Assembly: GCF_022581195.2 (NCBI RefSeq)
Contig: NC_061471.1
Location: 8,866,001 to 8,930,000 of the forward strand
DNA from: Helicoverpa zea
Taxonomy: Eukaryota > Arthropoda > Insecta > Lepidoptera > Noctuidae
DNA length: 64,000 nucleotides
Direction: 5' to 3'
Shown: positions 1-12,000 of the stretch, piece after piece
Layout of the letters: each line of letters opens with the position of its first letter
Position numbering within the stretch: position 1 is the stretch's first letter
The notes under the pieces: generated by a model
Seen by the model: the letters and a program-made list of their open reading frames with translations, nothing else
What the model was told of the DNA's origin: nothing
The model's database searches: none
Program-made: the position numbers and the translations under genes

Positions 1-84
1 GGCGTCGCCGGGCCGCGGGCCAGTCTCCGCCGCGCCCTCCTCCGGCGGCCACTTCTCGCCGGGGTTCATGTACGACGCTAACAC
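1..84 (-). CDS. BIRC6: BIRC6 exon 51 (partial, continues left of window)
   Basis: Acceptor CCCCAG, then VLASYMNPGEKWPPEEGAAE; human continues LLQVLASYINPVSS at the same junction. The remaining exons, including the UBC domain, lie beyond position 1. Confidence 0.95.
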   Translation of the reverse strand, partial: MLASYMNPGEKWPPEEGAAETGPRPGDA

Positions 85-3000
85 CTGGGGAATGTAGGAA
101 GAAAGGTGAATAATGCGTCGAGTATATGGGGGGGGGGAATTTATGTTTTACATAAGTTCAAATAAATTAACCTGAACCGTTTGTTTTAAGAAAAAAAGGA
201 CGTTTATATTGTCAGTGAAGTTGAGTCTTCGCCAATTGTATATAAAGTGCTTTAATATTACCTGCCAGGACTTGAATGGGGGGTAGTATTGCGTTTATAG
301 ATCACAATAGTAAAGATAAATAATTGATTATTTGTCATATTTTTTTTCATACAAAAACAAAATACGTATAAATTTGACTTAATTTATTAGTATAAAACCA
401 TCCAGTGAAGTTACCGCGTTGCCGCTCCGCACCGAATTTTCCGAAAATTCTCTTCAATTTATTTCGCAAAAAGCGCGGCGGCGCCTTTCATACGCTGTTG
501 CCATACTTATCAGACGGCGCCGGCGCGCGGCGGCTAGACAGACTGTCGTCAACGCGCAGCCCCGCCAGCCTGGCGCTGGCGCTGGCGCCGGCGCATGCGA
601 CGAACGGGGTAGTGCGGGTGAGGGTGGGGGCGCGCGGGGCTGCGCGTTGACGCCAGTCTGTCTAGCCGCAGCCCCGCCAGCCTGGCGCTGGCGCTGGCGC
701 CGGCGCATGCGACGAACGGGGTAGTGCGGGTGAGGGTGGGGGCGCGCGGGGCTGCGCGTTGACGACAGTCTGTCTAGCCGCAGCCCCGCCAGCCTGGCGC
801 TGGCGCTGGCGCCGGCGCATGCGACGAACGGGGTAGGGCGGGTGAGGGTGGGGGCGCGCGGGGCTGCGCGTTGACGACAGTCTGTCTAGCCGCAGCCCCG
901 CCAGCCTGGCGCTGGCGCTGGCGCCGGCGCATGCGACGAACGGGGTAGTGCGGGTGAGGGTGGGGGCGCGCGGGGCTGCGCGTTGACGACAGTCTGTCTA
1001 GCCGCAGCCCCGCCAGCCTGGCGCTGGCGCTGGCGCCGGCGCATGCGACGAACGGGGTAGTGCGGGTGAGGGTGGGGGCGCGCGGGGCTGCGCGTTGACG
1101 ACAGTCTGTCTAGCCGCAGCCCCGCCAGCCTGGCGCTGGCGCTGGCGCCGGCGCATGCGACGAACGGGGTAGTGCGGGTGAGGGTGGGGGCGCGCGGGGC
1201 TGCGCGTTGACGACAGTCTGTCTAGCCGCAGCCCCGCCAGCCTGGCGCTGGCGCTGGCGCCGGCGCATGCGACGAACGGGGTAGTGCGGGTGAGGGTGGG
1301 GGCGCGCGGGGCTGCGCGTTGACGACAGTCTGTCTAGCCGCAGCCCCGCCAGCCTGGCGCTGGCGCTGGCGCCGGCGCATGCGACGAACGGGGTAGTGCG
1401 GGTGAGGGTGGGGGCGCGCGGGGCTGCGCGTTGACGACAGTCTGTCTAGCCGCAGCCCCGCCAGCCTGGCGCTGGCGCTGGCGCCGGCGCATGCGACGAA
1501 CGGGGTAGTGCGGGTGAGGGTGGGGGCGCGCGGGGCTGCGCGTTGACGACAGTCTGTCTAGCCGCAGCCCCGCCAGCCTGGCGCTGGCGCTGGCGCCGGC
1601 GCATGCGACGAACGGGGTAGTGCGGGTGAGGGTGGGGGCGCGCGGGGCTGCGCGTTGACGACAGTCTGTCTAGCCGCAGCCCCGCCAGCCTGGCGCTGGC
1701 GCTGGCGCCGGCGCATGCGACGAACGGGGTAGTGCGGGTGAGGGTGGGGGCGCGCGGGGCTGCGCGTTGACGACAGTCTGTCTAGCCGCAGCCCCGCCAG
1801 CCTGGCGCTGGCGCTGGCGCCGGCGCATGCGACGAACGGGGTAGTGCGGGTGAGGGTGGGGGCGCGCGGGGCTGCGCGTTGACGACAGTCTGTCTAGCCG
1901 CAGCCCCGCCAGCCTGGCGCTGGCGCTGGCGCCGGCGCATGCGACGAACGGGGTAGTGCGGGTGAGGGTGGGGGCGCGCGGGGCTGCGCGTTGACGACAG
2001 TCTGTCTAGCCGCAGCCCCGCCAGCCTGGCGCTGGCGCTGGCGCCGGCGCATGCGACGAACGGGGTAGTGCGGGTGAGGGTGGGGGCGCGCGGGGCTGCG
2101 CGTTGACGACAGTCTGTCTAGCCGCAGCCCCGCCAGCCTGGCGCTGGCGCTGGCGCCGGCGCATGCGACGAACGGGGTAGTGCGGGTGAGGGTGGGGGCG
2201 CGCGGGGCTGCGCGTTGACGACAGTCTGTCTAGCCGCAGCCCCGCCAGCCTGGCGCTGGCGCTGGCGCCGGCGCATGCGACGAACGGGGTAGTGCGGGTG
2301 AGGGTGGGGGCGCGCGGGGCTGCGCGTTGACGACAGTCTGTCTAGCCGCAGCCCCGCCAGCCTGGCGCTGGCGCTGGCGCCGGCGCATGCGACGAACGGG
2401 GTAGTGCGGGTGAGGGTGGGGGCGCGCGGGGCTGCGCGTTGACGACAGTCTGTCTAGCCGCAGCCCCGCCAGCCTGGCGCTGGCGCTGGCGCCGGCGCAT
2501 GCGACGAACGGGGTAGTGCGGGTGAGGGTGGGGGCGCGCGGGGCTGCGCGTTGACGACAGTCTGTCTAGCCGCAGCCCCGCCAGCCTGGCGCTGGCGCTG
2601 GCGCCGGCGCATGCGACGAACGGGGTAGTGCGGGTGAGGGTGGGGGCGCGCGGGGCTGCGCGTTGACGACAGTCTGTCTAGCCGCAGCCCCGCCAGCCTG
2701 GCGCTGGCGCTGGCGCCGGCGCATGCGACGAACGGGGTAGTGCGGGTGAGGGTGGGGGCGCGCGGGGCTGCGCGTTGACGACAGTCTGTCTAGCCGCAGC
2801 CCCGCCAGCCTGGCGCTGGCGCTGGCGCCGGCGCATGCGACGAACGGGGTAGTGCGGGTGAGGGTGGGGGCGCGCGGGGCTGCGCGTTGACGACAGTCTG
2901 TCTAGCCGCAGCCCCGCCAGCCTGGCGCTGGCGCTGGCGCCGGCGCATGCGACGAACGGGGTAGTGCGGGTGAGGGTGGGGGCGCGCGGGGCTGCGCGTT

Positions 3001-6000
3001 GACGACAGTCTGTCTAGCCGCAGCCCCGCCAGCCTGGCGCTGGCGCTGGCGCCGGCGCATGCGACGAACGGGGTAGTGCGGGTGAGGGTGGGGGCGCGCG
3101 GGGCTGCGCGTTGACGACAGTCTGTCTAGCCGCAGCCCTGCGCGCCCCCACCCTCACCCGCACTATCCCGTTCGTCGCACGCGCCAGCCGACCGCCCGCG
3201 ACCGCTCGCTAGTCGCGACCCGCCGCCCGCCCGCTCGGAACTAACTTATTCCAACCAACTCGGTATTCCAACCAAGAATACCTTGAAATGGTATTGTGCT
3301 ACCGCGAGTCTAACTCCGTATCTGCGCATGCAGTGAACTTGTTTCAGCTGAGGTTTGGTGTGCGAGTGAGCCATCACACCATTTTGAATGCCGTGTACAG
3401 GTTCTGTGAACACCTCCGCTTTGACCCGCCACCCGTTGACGTAGGCAGGCCTCCATATTCTGCCCATCTTGAAGAGCAAGTGCTGGATTTCTTCCGGCGT
3501 CATCCTCTTGCGAGTACCAGGGATGCAGCTCGTGTCTTCAATGTGAGCGACAATTACGTGTGGCGACTTTAATTGTAATTTATCGTCATTTGATAATAAT
3601 CGTTATCGACAGTTTAAACAAATGTGATTCTTTACACTAACTTGTCAGTCCAAAGCCTGTTTTAAGTGTGATGGGAAGTTTATCATCTTATTTACGTCAG
3701 TTTTTTGGAAGAATGCGTTATCTGGTAAGTAATTACACATTTTAAACACTTCTTAGGTAGAGTCGAAACTAGTCAGCTGATTTCAGTTTTCATTCACAGA
3801 ACAGATAGAAAGAGATAGCAGTTGTTTTCATTGACGAAGCGATACTACGAACGTAATTTGTGAACCACGTTATGCAGAGTAGAGCCAATGTTAATTTAAC
3901 TTGTTTAATGTCTCAAATTGAATTGACTGTTCCGGGGAACGAAATTTCTTCACTATTGTAATCTATAAACGCAATACTACCCCCCATTCAAGTCCTGGCA
4001 GGTAATATTAAAGCACCTTATATAATTAAATTTGTGAGTGTATATAAAAGCAATACGGCATAGCAAAACCCCAGTGCTTTGTTGTGATCTGACCTAAACC
4101 TTAGAGAGATGTCTATGTATCTAAATTCTCGAAAAAAACATGTGTTTCTATCGCCTCTTCCATCTAAAACTACTGTCATCCAATCACACAACCTTGGTAG
4201 TAGTCACACTATAGTTGCCCCAATGACCCGGTGCCCTTCGCAAATTTCAGCTGACTCTTCTCTCAACCCTGGAAGCTGTACTGACCTGCAGCAGCACAGT
4301 GACGTGTTCCTCCTCAGTCCTCTGGCGGACGAGCGCCTGCTCGACGTTCCACGACTGCTGCGTGGAGCCCGTGCCGAAGCCCGTGCCCTTCGCCCAGTAC
4401 AGCTGGCTCTTCTCCTCAGACTTGCCCGTTGAACCGTTCGAACCCTGGCTGTTCTGTAAACGACGAATAAATATTTTATGAATGTTTCGAGATTGTTTCA
4501 CTTATGTTCCGTAGGAAGTTCGTACTATACAAAAATATAGTTCGTGGTGGCCTAGTGGTTAAAAGAACCAACCTCTCGAGTATGTGGGTGTGGGTTCGAT
4601 TCCAGGTCAGGCAAGTACCAATGCAACTTTTCTAAGTTTGTATGTACTTTCTAAGTATATCTTGGACACCAATGGCTGATAAAAAGGTGAAGGAAAACAT
4701 CTTGAGGAAACCTGGACTATAGTCTGAAATCACCAACCCGCATTGAGCAAGCGTGGTGATTAATGCTCAATCCTTCTCCATGTGAGAGGAGGCCTGTGCC
4801 CAGCAGTGGGACGATAAAAAGGCTGTAACAGTAACAGTAACAGTAAAAATATAGCTTATTACTTGGGAACAGAGTATCCGTCCAATTGAACACTCAAATC
4901 TCTCTAGGCATTTGGGGAATTCCTACATACAATGAATGCACTTATAACGGATTTGCCTCAACAAGAAAACACGGAATCCTTATAGAATGATTTGAATTAT
5001 CACTTTGATTATCTATGCGTCGGTAACGAATATAAAAAATAATGTAATAACATATGCTGTTGATACATTATTTTGAAGAAAATTGCTAACTTATCAGCCT
5101 TATCTGAATAAACTTTTTGCAGTTTTGAAGTTTCATATTCATCAGCTTGTAGTGGGACCTACACTAATTGTTGACGCATCAATATTGTTCATACTGTACT
5201 TGCATTGTGTTCGCCTCCTCAGTTGTCCCGTATATCGCACTACCAACGCACGCTACTAAATATTGTGACCGTACCTAATCGTATGTAACCTAATTGGAGT
5301 CAGATAATAAAAGTGTATTAATTAGTATTCGATTTATTTACTTATCTCTGAACACGACACCCCACCATCTAAAAGCTCATACTCACATCATTAGAATTAG
5401 GCTTATGATGCGTGAACACAGCTAGACAAGCCAACAACAGGCGCACGGCTCCACGTTGTAACAACGCTCGGCGCAACGCTCGGCCGTCGTCCGTGTTGCG
5501 CGGCGCCCTCTCCAGCAGGCGGGCCACCACGCTGAACGGTAACGTGCCCAGCGAGCCCGAGCCCGAGCGGCCGTCGCCTACTGCGATGCTGCCTGTGTAC
5601 GGAAATAGAGAGAGAATAAGCATTTATTCATAGAAAGAAATAGGGAAAAATGCTGACTAATTTATTAAAAATAATATCAGATTTTCTATTTTTTTTTTTG
5701 TTTTGTATAGCAGCATAAATGTGAAACAAAAATATAAATCACAAAGGCCATAAACGAAATAAACACAAAAAATACATTGGAATAAGATATTACGTATGTA
5801 AAAGGCCAACCACGATATCGATTTAGCATGAGATATTGTTCATGCAAATACATTAGCCGGTTCTAGTTCGCCATATACTTCGAGTTCCATACATCGCACG
5901 GGGATTACCAAGTGAAGGGTGAGCCCACATGGGAGTTCTTGTGCTCGGACATCAGTTGCAAGCCGCTATTAATTTGACGAGAACTACATATACATATACC

Positions 6001-9000
6001 TATCTTCTAGGAATATTGCGTTACATGCACACACGATATTAGTCACCACCAAAAATACTATCAATAAAATAAAAACTACGAAAATAACAACAAAATACGT
6101 ACGTCCATCCTCATCATGGGTAACACCCAGCAGCAGCCTCAACAAATGACAAGCCCTAGCGCCTTCATCCAACAACGCGTCAGCATATCCCGGCAGCTTG
6201 AGCAGCAAACCCAGCGCGATGAGCGCGTGGGCGGGCACGCCGGTGCAGCCACCCTCCTCCAGCCCGGGGGCGGAGGACACGCCCAGCTCCACCACCTCCT
6301 GCAAGTAGTACGGACACTAGCAATATACATACAACGGTCCTTTAAGCTGAGGAATTCGAAGCAGGGGGGGGGGGGGATGCTGGTGGATAGTGGGGTTATG
6401 GTGTTAGCAATATTGTATCCCTACAGTCTATCGATTGTTTTGCTTACTAGAGATAAGAATTTACTCATTACTTAGGCCCTCGAGTGTTGTTCGATGTTTC
6501 CGCCCACGGTTGTCTAATACTAAAAAAACTTTTCAAATAGGTCAAGTTTATTAATAATAATAATGTCGGGACAACTTTTCACACACGGTTGGTTAGCCCC
6601 ATGGTAAGTTAAAAAGTTGATTAGCGTGTTCAACAAACTATTCTGCTTATTATTCTTGATTATAACTCTTATACAATTACAAATACAAAACTATATTGAA
6701 TAAAAAAAAAGTCGCATAAATCAAGTTTACCTTGTTATCCATGAACCATGAAAAAAACTATAAAATGAGCGTTAACATAACAATAGCAGTGATCTAAGCA
6801 ACCCACACCATGCACCATTATCAATGATCGGAATAGGTAATTCAATTAATCGAAACGAAATTATCGATATCGATAACCGTTTCGAAATGTATCGATTTTA
6901 GAAAACATTACTACTAATTTAGAACATAGTTTACTATTTCTAGACAAAGAATAATCTTTCGTAAAGTCCTCAAAATTGCATTACCTATACCATCTTAACT
7001 TTGATTATATATATGTCTAGATGTAGCGTCGAGTGCGCGCAAGCGTGGAAAAAAATGTCGATGTACTGTTCATCGACAGGAGCTTTCCTGTCAATCAGAA
7101 CAGATCGTGCCGCTTAACTGTCAAAACGTATTACGCGCGCTAACTAAAATACAAATAACAGAGATAAAATGACGACATGTGCAATTAAAGTCTGCCGGAA
7201 TTATAAAGGAAGGCTAAAAAGTGCCAATAACATCACCTATCATCGGTAACTGACCCAGAAAATAAATAGTTGTTTTTTGTAATTATGTTTACTAAATCAC
7301 GCCATTTTGTATCAGTGTTGCCAGTTTCTGTTTTTCATTTTCCCAACTCGTGTTTATGTTATGTATAAAGGATATTTTTTTAAGCATTGCGCAAAAAAAT
7401 AATAGGTATAATTTATATTTTTATTGCTCAGATAGACATTTTCTGATTCTCCCAAATATTATCTACTATTATTTGATTAGTAAATTATGCTCATCAGCGT
7501 AACATCATTTTTTAATAGAATTCCAAGTAATCCTATTGTTAGGAGTCAGTGGATAGACTGCATTAAAAAAAGCCGCGGAGATGTGATGTGGACACCAACA
7601 AAATATACCGTAGTGTGTTCCGATCACTTCCGCAGCAAGGACATGAGTACTGTCGACAAGATAGGGCGCTGAAGACTTACAAAAGGAGCAGTGCCAAGCA
7701 AGGTTCAATTTTCTATAAAGTTATAGTTAAACAGAATAACACTCATGTATACAAACTTATTTAATTAGTCTATTTTTTTTTCATTATTAATGGGAGAATC
7801 GTAGTAGCTGGTATCATTATTTACGTCAACGCGCAGTGTAAAATGACACCTACACGCACACATGCATAACAATTTTGTCTCTGCTTCTTTGTTGGGATTG
7901 TATGGTGACACTCCATCTAGACATATATATAATCAAAGCATCTTAACTGATATACAAAGTGTGGAGTGTTACCTCGTAAGGATCGTCGAGCTTGACCCAG
8001 TCGAGATCATGATGGTGGTGCACGAGCGCAGGCGGGTCGGGGGGCGGGGCATGTGGGCGGGGCAATCGGGCGGCGACTAGCGCCAGCCCGCCCACCGCGC
8101 CGAACCAGCGCAGCACGGCCGACCCGCCCACTGCTGCGTTTGTACTGCTCGAGTTTGTGTTTGTGCTTGTGTTCGCACCTTCCCATGTTGGGCCTGTCCA
8201 CGCTTCTGTGGGGAGATAAATTAAAAGGTAATTATAATGTTTCTGTAGCGGTCAAAAGTTATATACAAAGAACACAACCTTCGAAATTTTGTGATGCGGA
8301 AGAGATGAGGACCAACTGAAATACATGAAGATGGGCATACATAGAGGAAAAAGTGACTGAAGAAAGGATTGACCTCTTGAATGTCTTATGTTACACAGTG
8401 CGACATAAGAAAAACATGCTCCAAATGTCTTAAGTCGGACAGTTACACTTAAGGGCTTGGTCAGGATTGGTCGCTACACATCTGTAGTTGTGTTGCAAGT
8501 AGCAATATGTTCTGTATTTATATGAAAGAAATGGTTCATTCACTCTTAAGTTTTATATTTTTCAATAGCAGCAACATAATTTTGAACGAACTAAAAAATA
8601 AATAAATTCATCTGACATTCCAGTCACGGCCGACGTCAAAGAGTGTAAATTTGTGCGAATCAAACAGCGAAATAAACAATGAATAGAGGCAGTAGACGGT
8701 AAGTTTTCTTATAAAAATCTATATAGAATTACTGAAAAATAAGTGTAGATTCCGTATTTAGTAATTGTTTTTCAAAAAGTGATGATTATATAGGCGAAAA
8801 AAGTAACGAAAGTTTAGACTTAACATTTTTTTTCCATAATGGCCGTCGTGTTATGACATGTTTTGCTACAAATTCCCGTAAATAGTTTGAAATACATTTA
8901 AGTAGTTAGCATATTTACCTATAAAAAAAATAAAAGCAATATATACTTAAACCATCACGTATTGACATCATAATTGTGTGTCAAAGAGAAAAAGTCGTAA

Positions 9001-12000
9001 AAACGTTAACGTTACTCGCCAGGCGTATGGCCGCCGGCGCACGCCGCGTTCGCAGAATTTTTATCGGTTGACAGTTGTTGTGTCGTGCAAATAGTGTATT
9101 TAGTAGTGATATTTAGTATGTTATGAATGTGTAAACATATGTGCCATCGTATTATAGTGTAATTTTAGTGAATATATTTGTGGATTCGACGTATTGTGAT
9201 AAACTGCGAAGGTTATGTGAATAAATATTATTAAAATGAAAACATATCACGTCACAGGAATGTCAGGTCAGTTTTATTTCACTACGTTTACGTTTTGTTA
9301 GATAGAAAAACTAATGAGGATTCCGGGAAGGTATCATTTATAATTTCTTATTATCGATTTAATGGTATAATCTTCCTTTTTCTGAAGGCCTACCTAACGT
9401 TATTGCCTTATTCATAAAAGCGTTAACATTGCACGTAACAGCACATTACGGAGGTCGACAACCAAAAGGTTAAGTAGAAGACGGATATAAATATAATGAT
9501 AAATAAATAAGGAAGAAATTAAGATGCTGAGTTGACCGCAAATAAATTGGGATAACGGACAGGTGGAAGATGAAGACAGGGTCTTATCTGGATGCATTTG
9601 TAATTTATTCTTTCACTAGCGACTCGCTCCGGCTTCGCAGGGGATAATAGTATTTCCCCACTATATTATATACGTTATTATACATATAAACCTTCCTCTT
9701 TATAAAAAACCGCATGAAAATCGGCTTGTAGTTTTGAAGATTTAAGCGTACAAAGGGACATATCGACAGAAAAATTGACTTTGTTTTATTTTACTATGTA
9801 GTGAAGCACATTTTCACTAAAATGTAGGTACTACTTTCGTTATATTTATGATAGCTATATACACACCAGTGTTAGTGTTGAGATGCAGCGTGAGCGCGAG
9901 GTGCGGGCCGAACACGTGCGGCACGGCGGCCGTCAGCTGCGCCAGCGTCGTGCTCGGCGGGATGAAGCCCTCCAGCCCCGGCACTTGCACGCGGATCGAT
10001 GTTTCTATTAAATCTGTACAGAAATAAGCATAACAATAACAATAGAATCTGGAAAGTTAGAAAAGCACGGGTTTATTGATGTTAATCCCCAGAAATATGA
10101 ATCGGATGTCTCGTATCGAGATGAACGTGTACTCTGACACATTTAGGCATTGTTGTTACTTCTATAACAGTAGTAGCTATAATTTTTCAGCAAGCGGATT
10201 TTTCAAATAAGAAAAAAGAATAAAAATGAGCAGCCACTATAACGCCATTAATGAATCAGTCAGTACAAAACATTCGGTATATGAAGATGCTATAAATGAT
10301 GAAAACGAAAATTGATTCCTGTGCAGATAAAGCACTCAATGGATTAAGAAAACAAATTACCATTCCATAAAAAGTTCCAATAAGTAGTATGTGATTAGAT
10401 TTGACACACCCTATAAATAAAGCAAAAAATATACAAACTCACCATCAGTAACAGACAGCACAGACGCATCATTACTCGTCTTAGTCTGCCTCTTCTTATT
10501 ATTCTGTTGTTTCAAGGACGTATTCTTCACATCTTTGACCCGCTTATCCTTGGAAGCACTAGCGGCGGCCAGGCTGAGCTCCCAGGCCTCGGCTACCGTG
10601 GTGATGGCGGTGTCGGAAGCACTGCGGAGCACGGAACTGCCGCCAGGAGTTGGGGAATTGTTCATGCAGACCTTGGCTGTGTCTTCCATTATTGGCACTG
10701 CGGAGAGAGGTTGGGTTGTAAGAACTGAGATATGGATTTGAGACAGTGTGTGCCATTTTATATATTTATTATTTATTTGGATTTCCAATAGAGGATACAC
10801 AGATCACTTACATTTAACACAAATACATAGGTACTGATTGCTGTGTTCCCCCTATTAAAGGAAACCAGAGCATTTACTTAATAATAACTAGTTACAACAA
10901 AAAAGTTGTCCATTGAGGCGATGCACGGAACCCGAGCAGGATAAGTACCTACCAAAAGCTTCTATTCCTAGAAAAAATATTAGCGCTAGTGTGATCTAAG
11001 GGTGCGTCCACATCTGACGAATGCTGCTCTCGCTAGCATTTGCTGACTGACGCGAGCTGCGCATTCACCAGATGTCTATGCGCCCTAAGAAGCTCGGCAG
11101 TTTTAACCTGTAAGACTACAGAACACCTGGTTACCATCTTCAAGCGCATCCTGTGTGTTGATTCCACAAGCATTTTCCACGCATAAATGTATCTTTTTGG
11201 GATAAAGATATTAAAAAACACACAGCTTTGAAGATCCAGAACGAATAGCAGCTATTCCGGCGCCGTCAGCATCCGTGAGGTGAGCAGCTAGGTACAGTAT
11301 ACTGACTGGGCGGGCGGTGGTCGGCCAGCAGCGCGCGCACGGTGCTGCACAGCGGCAGCGGCAGCACGGCGTGGCCGAGGCAGGCAGCAGCAGCTAGGTA
11401 CAGTATACTGACTGGGCGGGCGGTGGTCGGCCAGCAGCGCGCGCACGGTGCTGCACAGCGGCAGCGGCAGCACGGCGTGGCCGAGGCAGGCAGCAGCAGC
11501 TAGGTACAGTATACTGACTGGGCGGGCGGTGGTCGGCCAGCAGCGCGCGCACGGTGCTGCACAGCGGCAGCGGCAGCACGGCGTGGCCGAGGCAGGCAGC
11601 AGCAGCTAGGTACAGTATACTGACTGGGCGGGCGGTGGTCGGCCAGCAGCGCGCGCACGGTGCTGCACAGCGGCAGCGGCAGCACGGCGTGGCCGAGGCA
11701 GGCAGCAGCAGCTAGGTACAGTATACTGACTGGGCGGGCGGTGGTCGGCCAGCAGCGCGCGCACGGTGCTGCACAGCGGCAGCGGCAGCACGGCGTGGCC
11801 GAGGCAGGCAGCAGCAGCTAGGTACAGTATACTGACTGGGCGGGCGGTGGTCGGCCAGCAGCGCGCGCACGGTGCTGCACAGCGGCAGCGGCAGCACGGC
11901 GTGGCCGAGGCAGGCAGAAGCAGCTAGGTACAGTATACTGACTGGGCGGGCGGTGGTCGGCCAGCAGCGCGCGCACGGTGCTGCACAGCGGCAGCGGCAG

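Larger units (their letters stand above)
239..4024 (+). mobile_element. mariner-like element, about 3.8 kb, containing a 112-bp minisatellite
   Basis: About 60-bp near-perfect inverted ends (outer GTGCTTTAATATTACCTGCC; inner AGTATTGCGTTTATAGAT) at about 239-301 and 3961-4024. The TATATA edges are consistent with a TA target. The interior holds 23 copies of a GC-rich 112-bp unit and a plus-strand N-terminal transposase-like ORF. Lies in a BIRC6 intron. Confidence 0.88.
6999..7938 (+). mobile_element. P-like DNA element, 940 bp, with THAP remnant
   Basis: 25-bp perfect inverted ends starting CTTTGATTATATATATGTC, flanked by the 8-bp duplication CATCTTAA (6991-6998 and 7939-7946). It carries two exons of a THAP domain. 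An 8-bp duplication together with THAP fits the P superfamily. No catalytic transposase part remains. Confidence 0.93.

Noticed and set aside
405..724. Small ORFs at the start of the 112-bp array
   Set aside because: Low-complexity products of a minisatellite with no recognisable domain or gene context.
555..3140. CRISPR-like repeat array
   Set aside because: Units are contiguous without variable spacers and the DNA is eukaryotic.
4541..4620. tRNA gene
   Set aside because: The A and B boxes belong to a SINE head; body, tail and flanking duplication follow, and no tRNA cloverleaf is completed.
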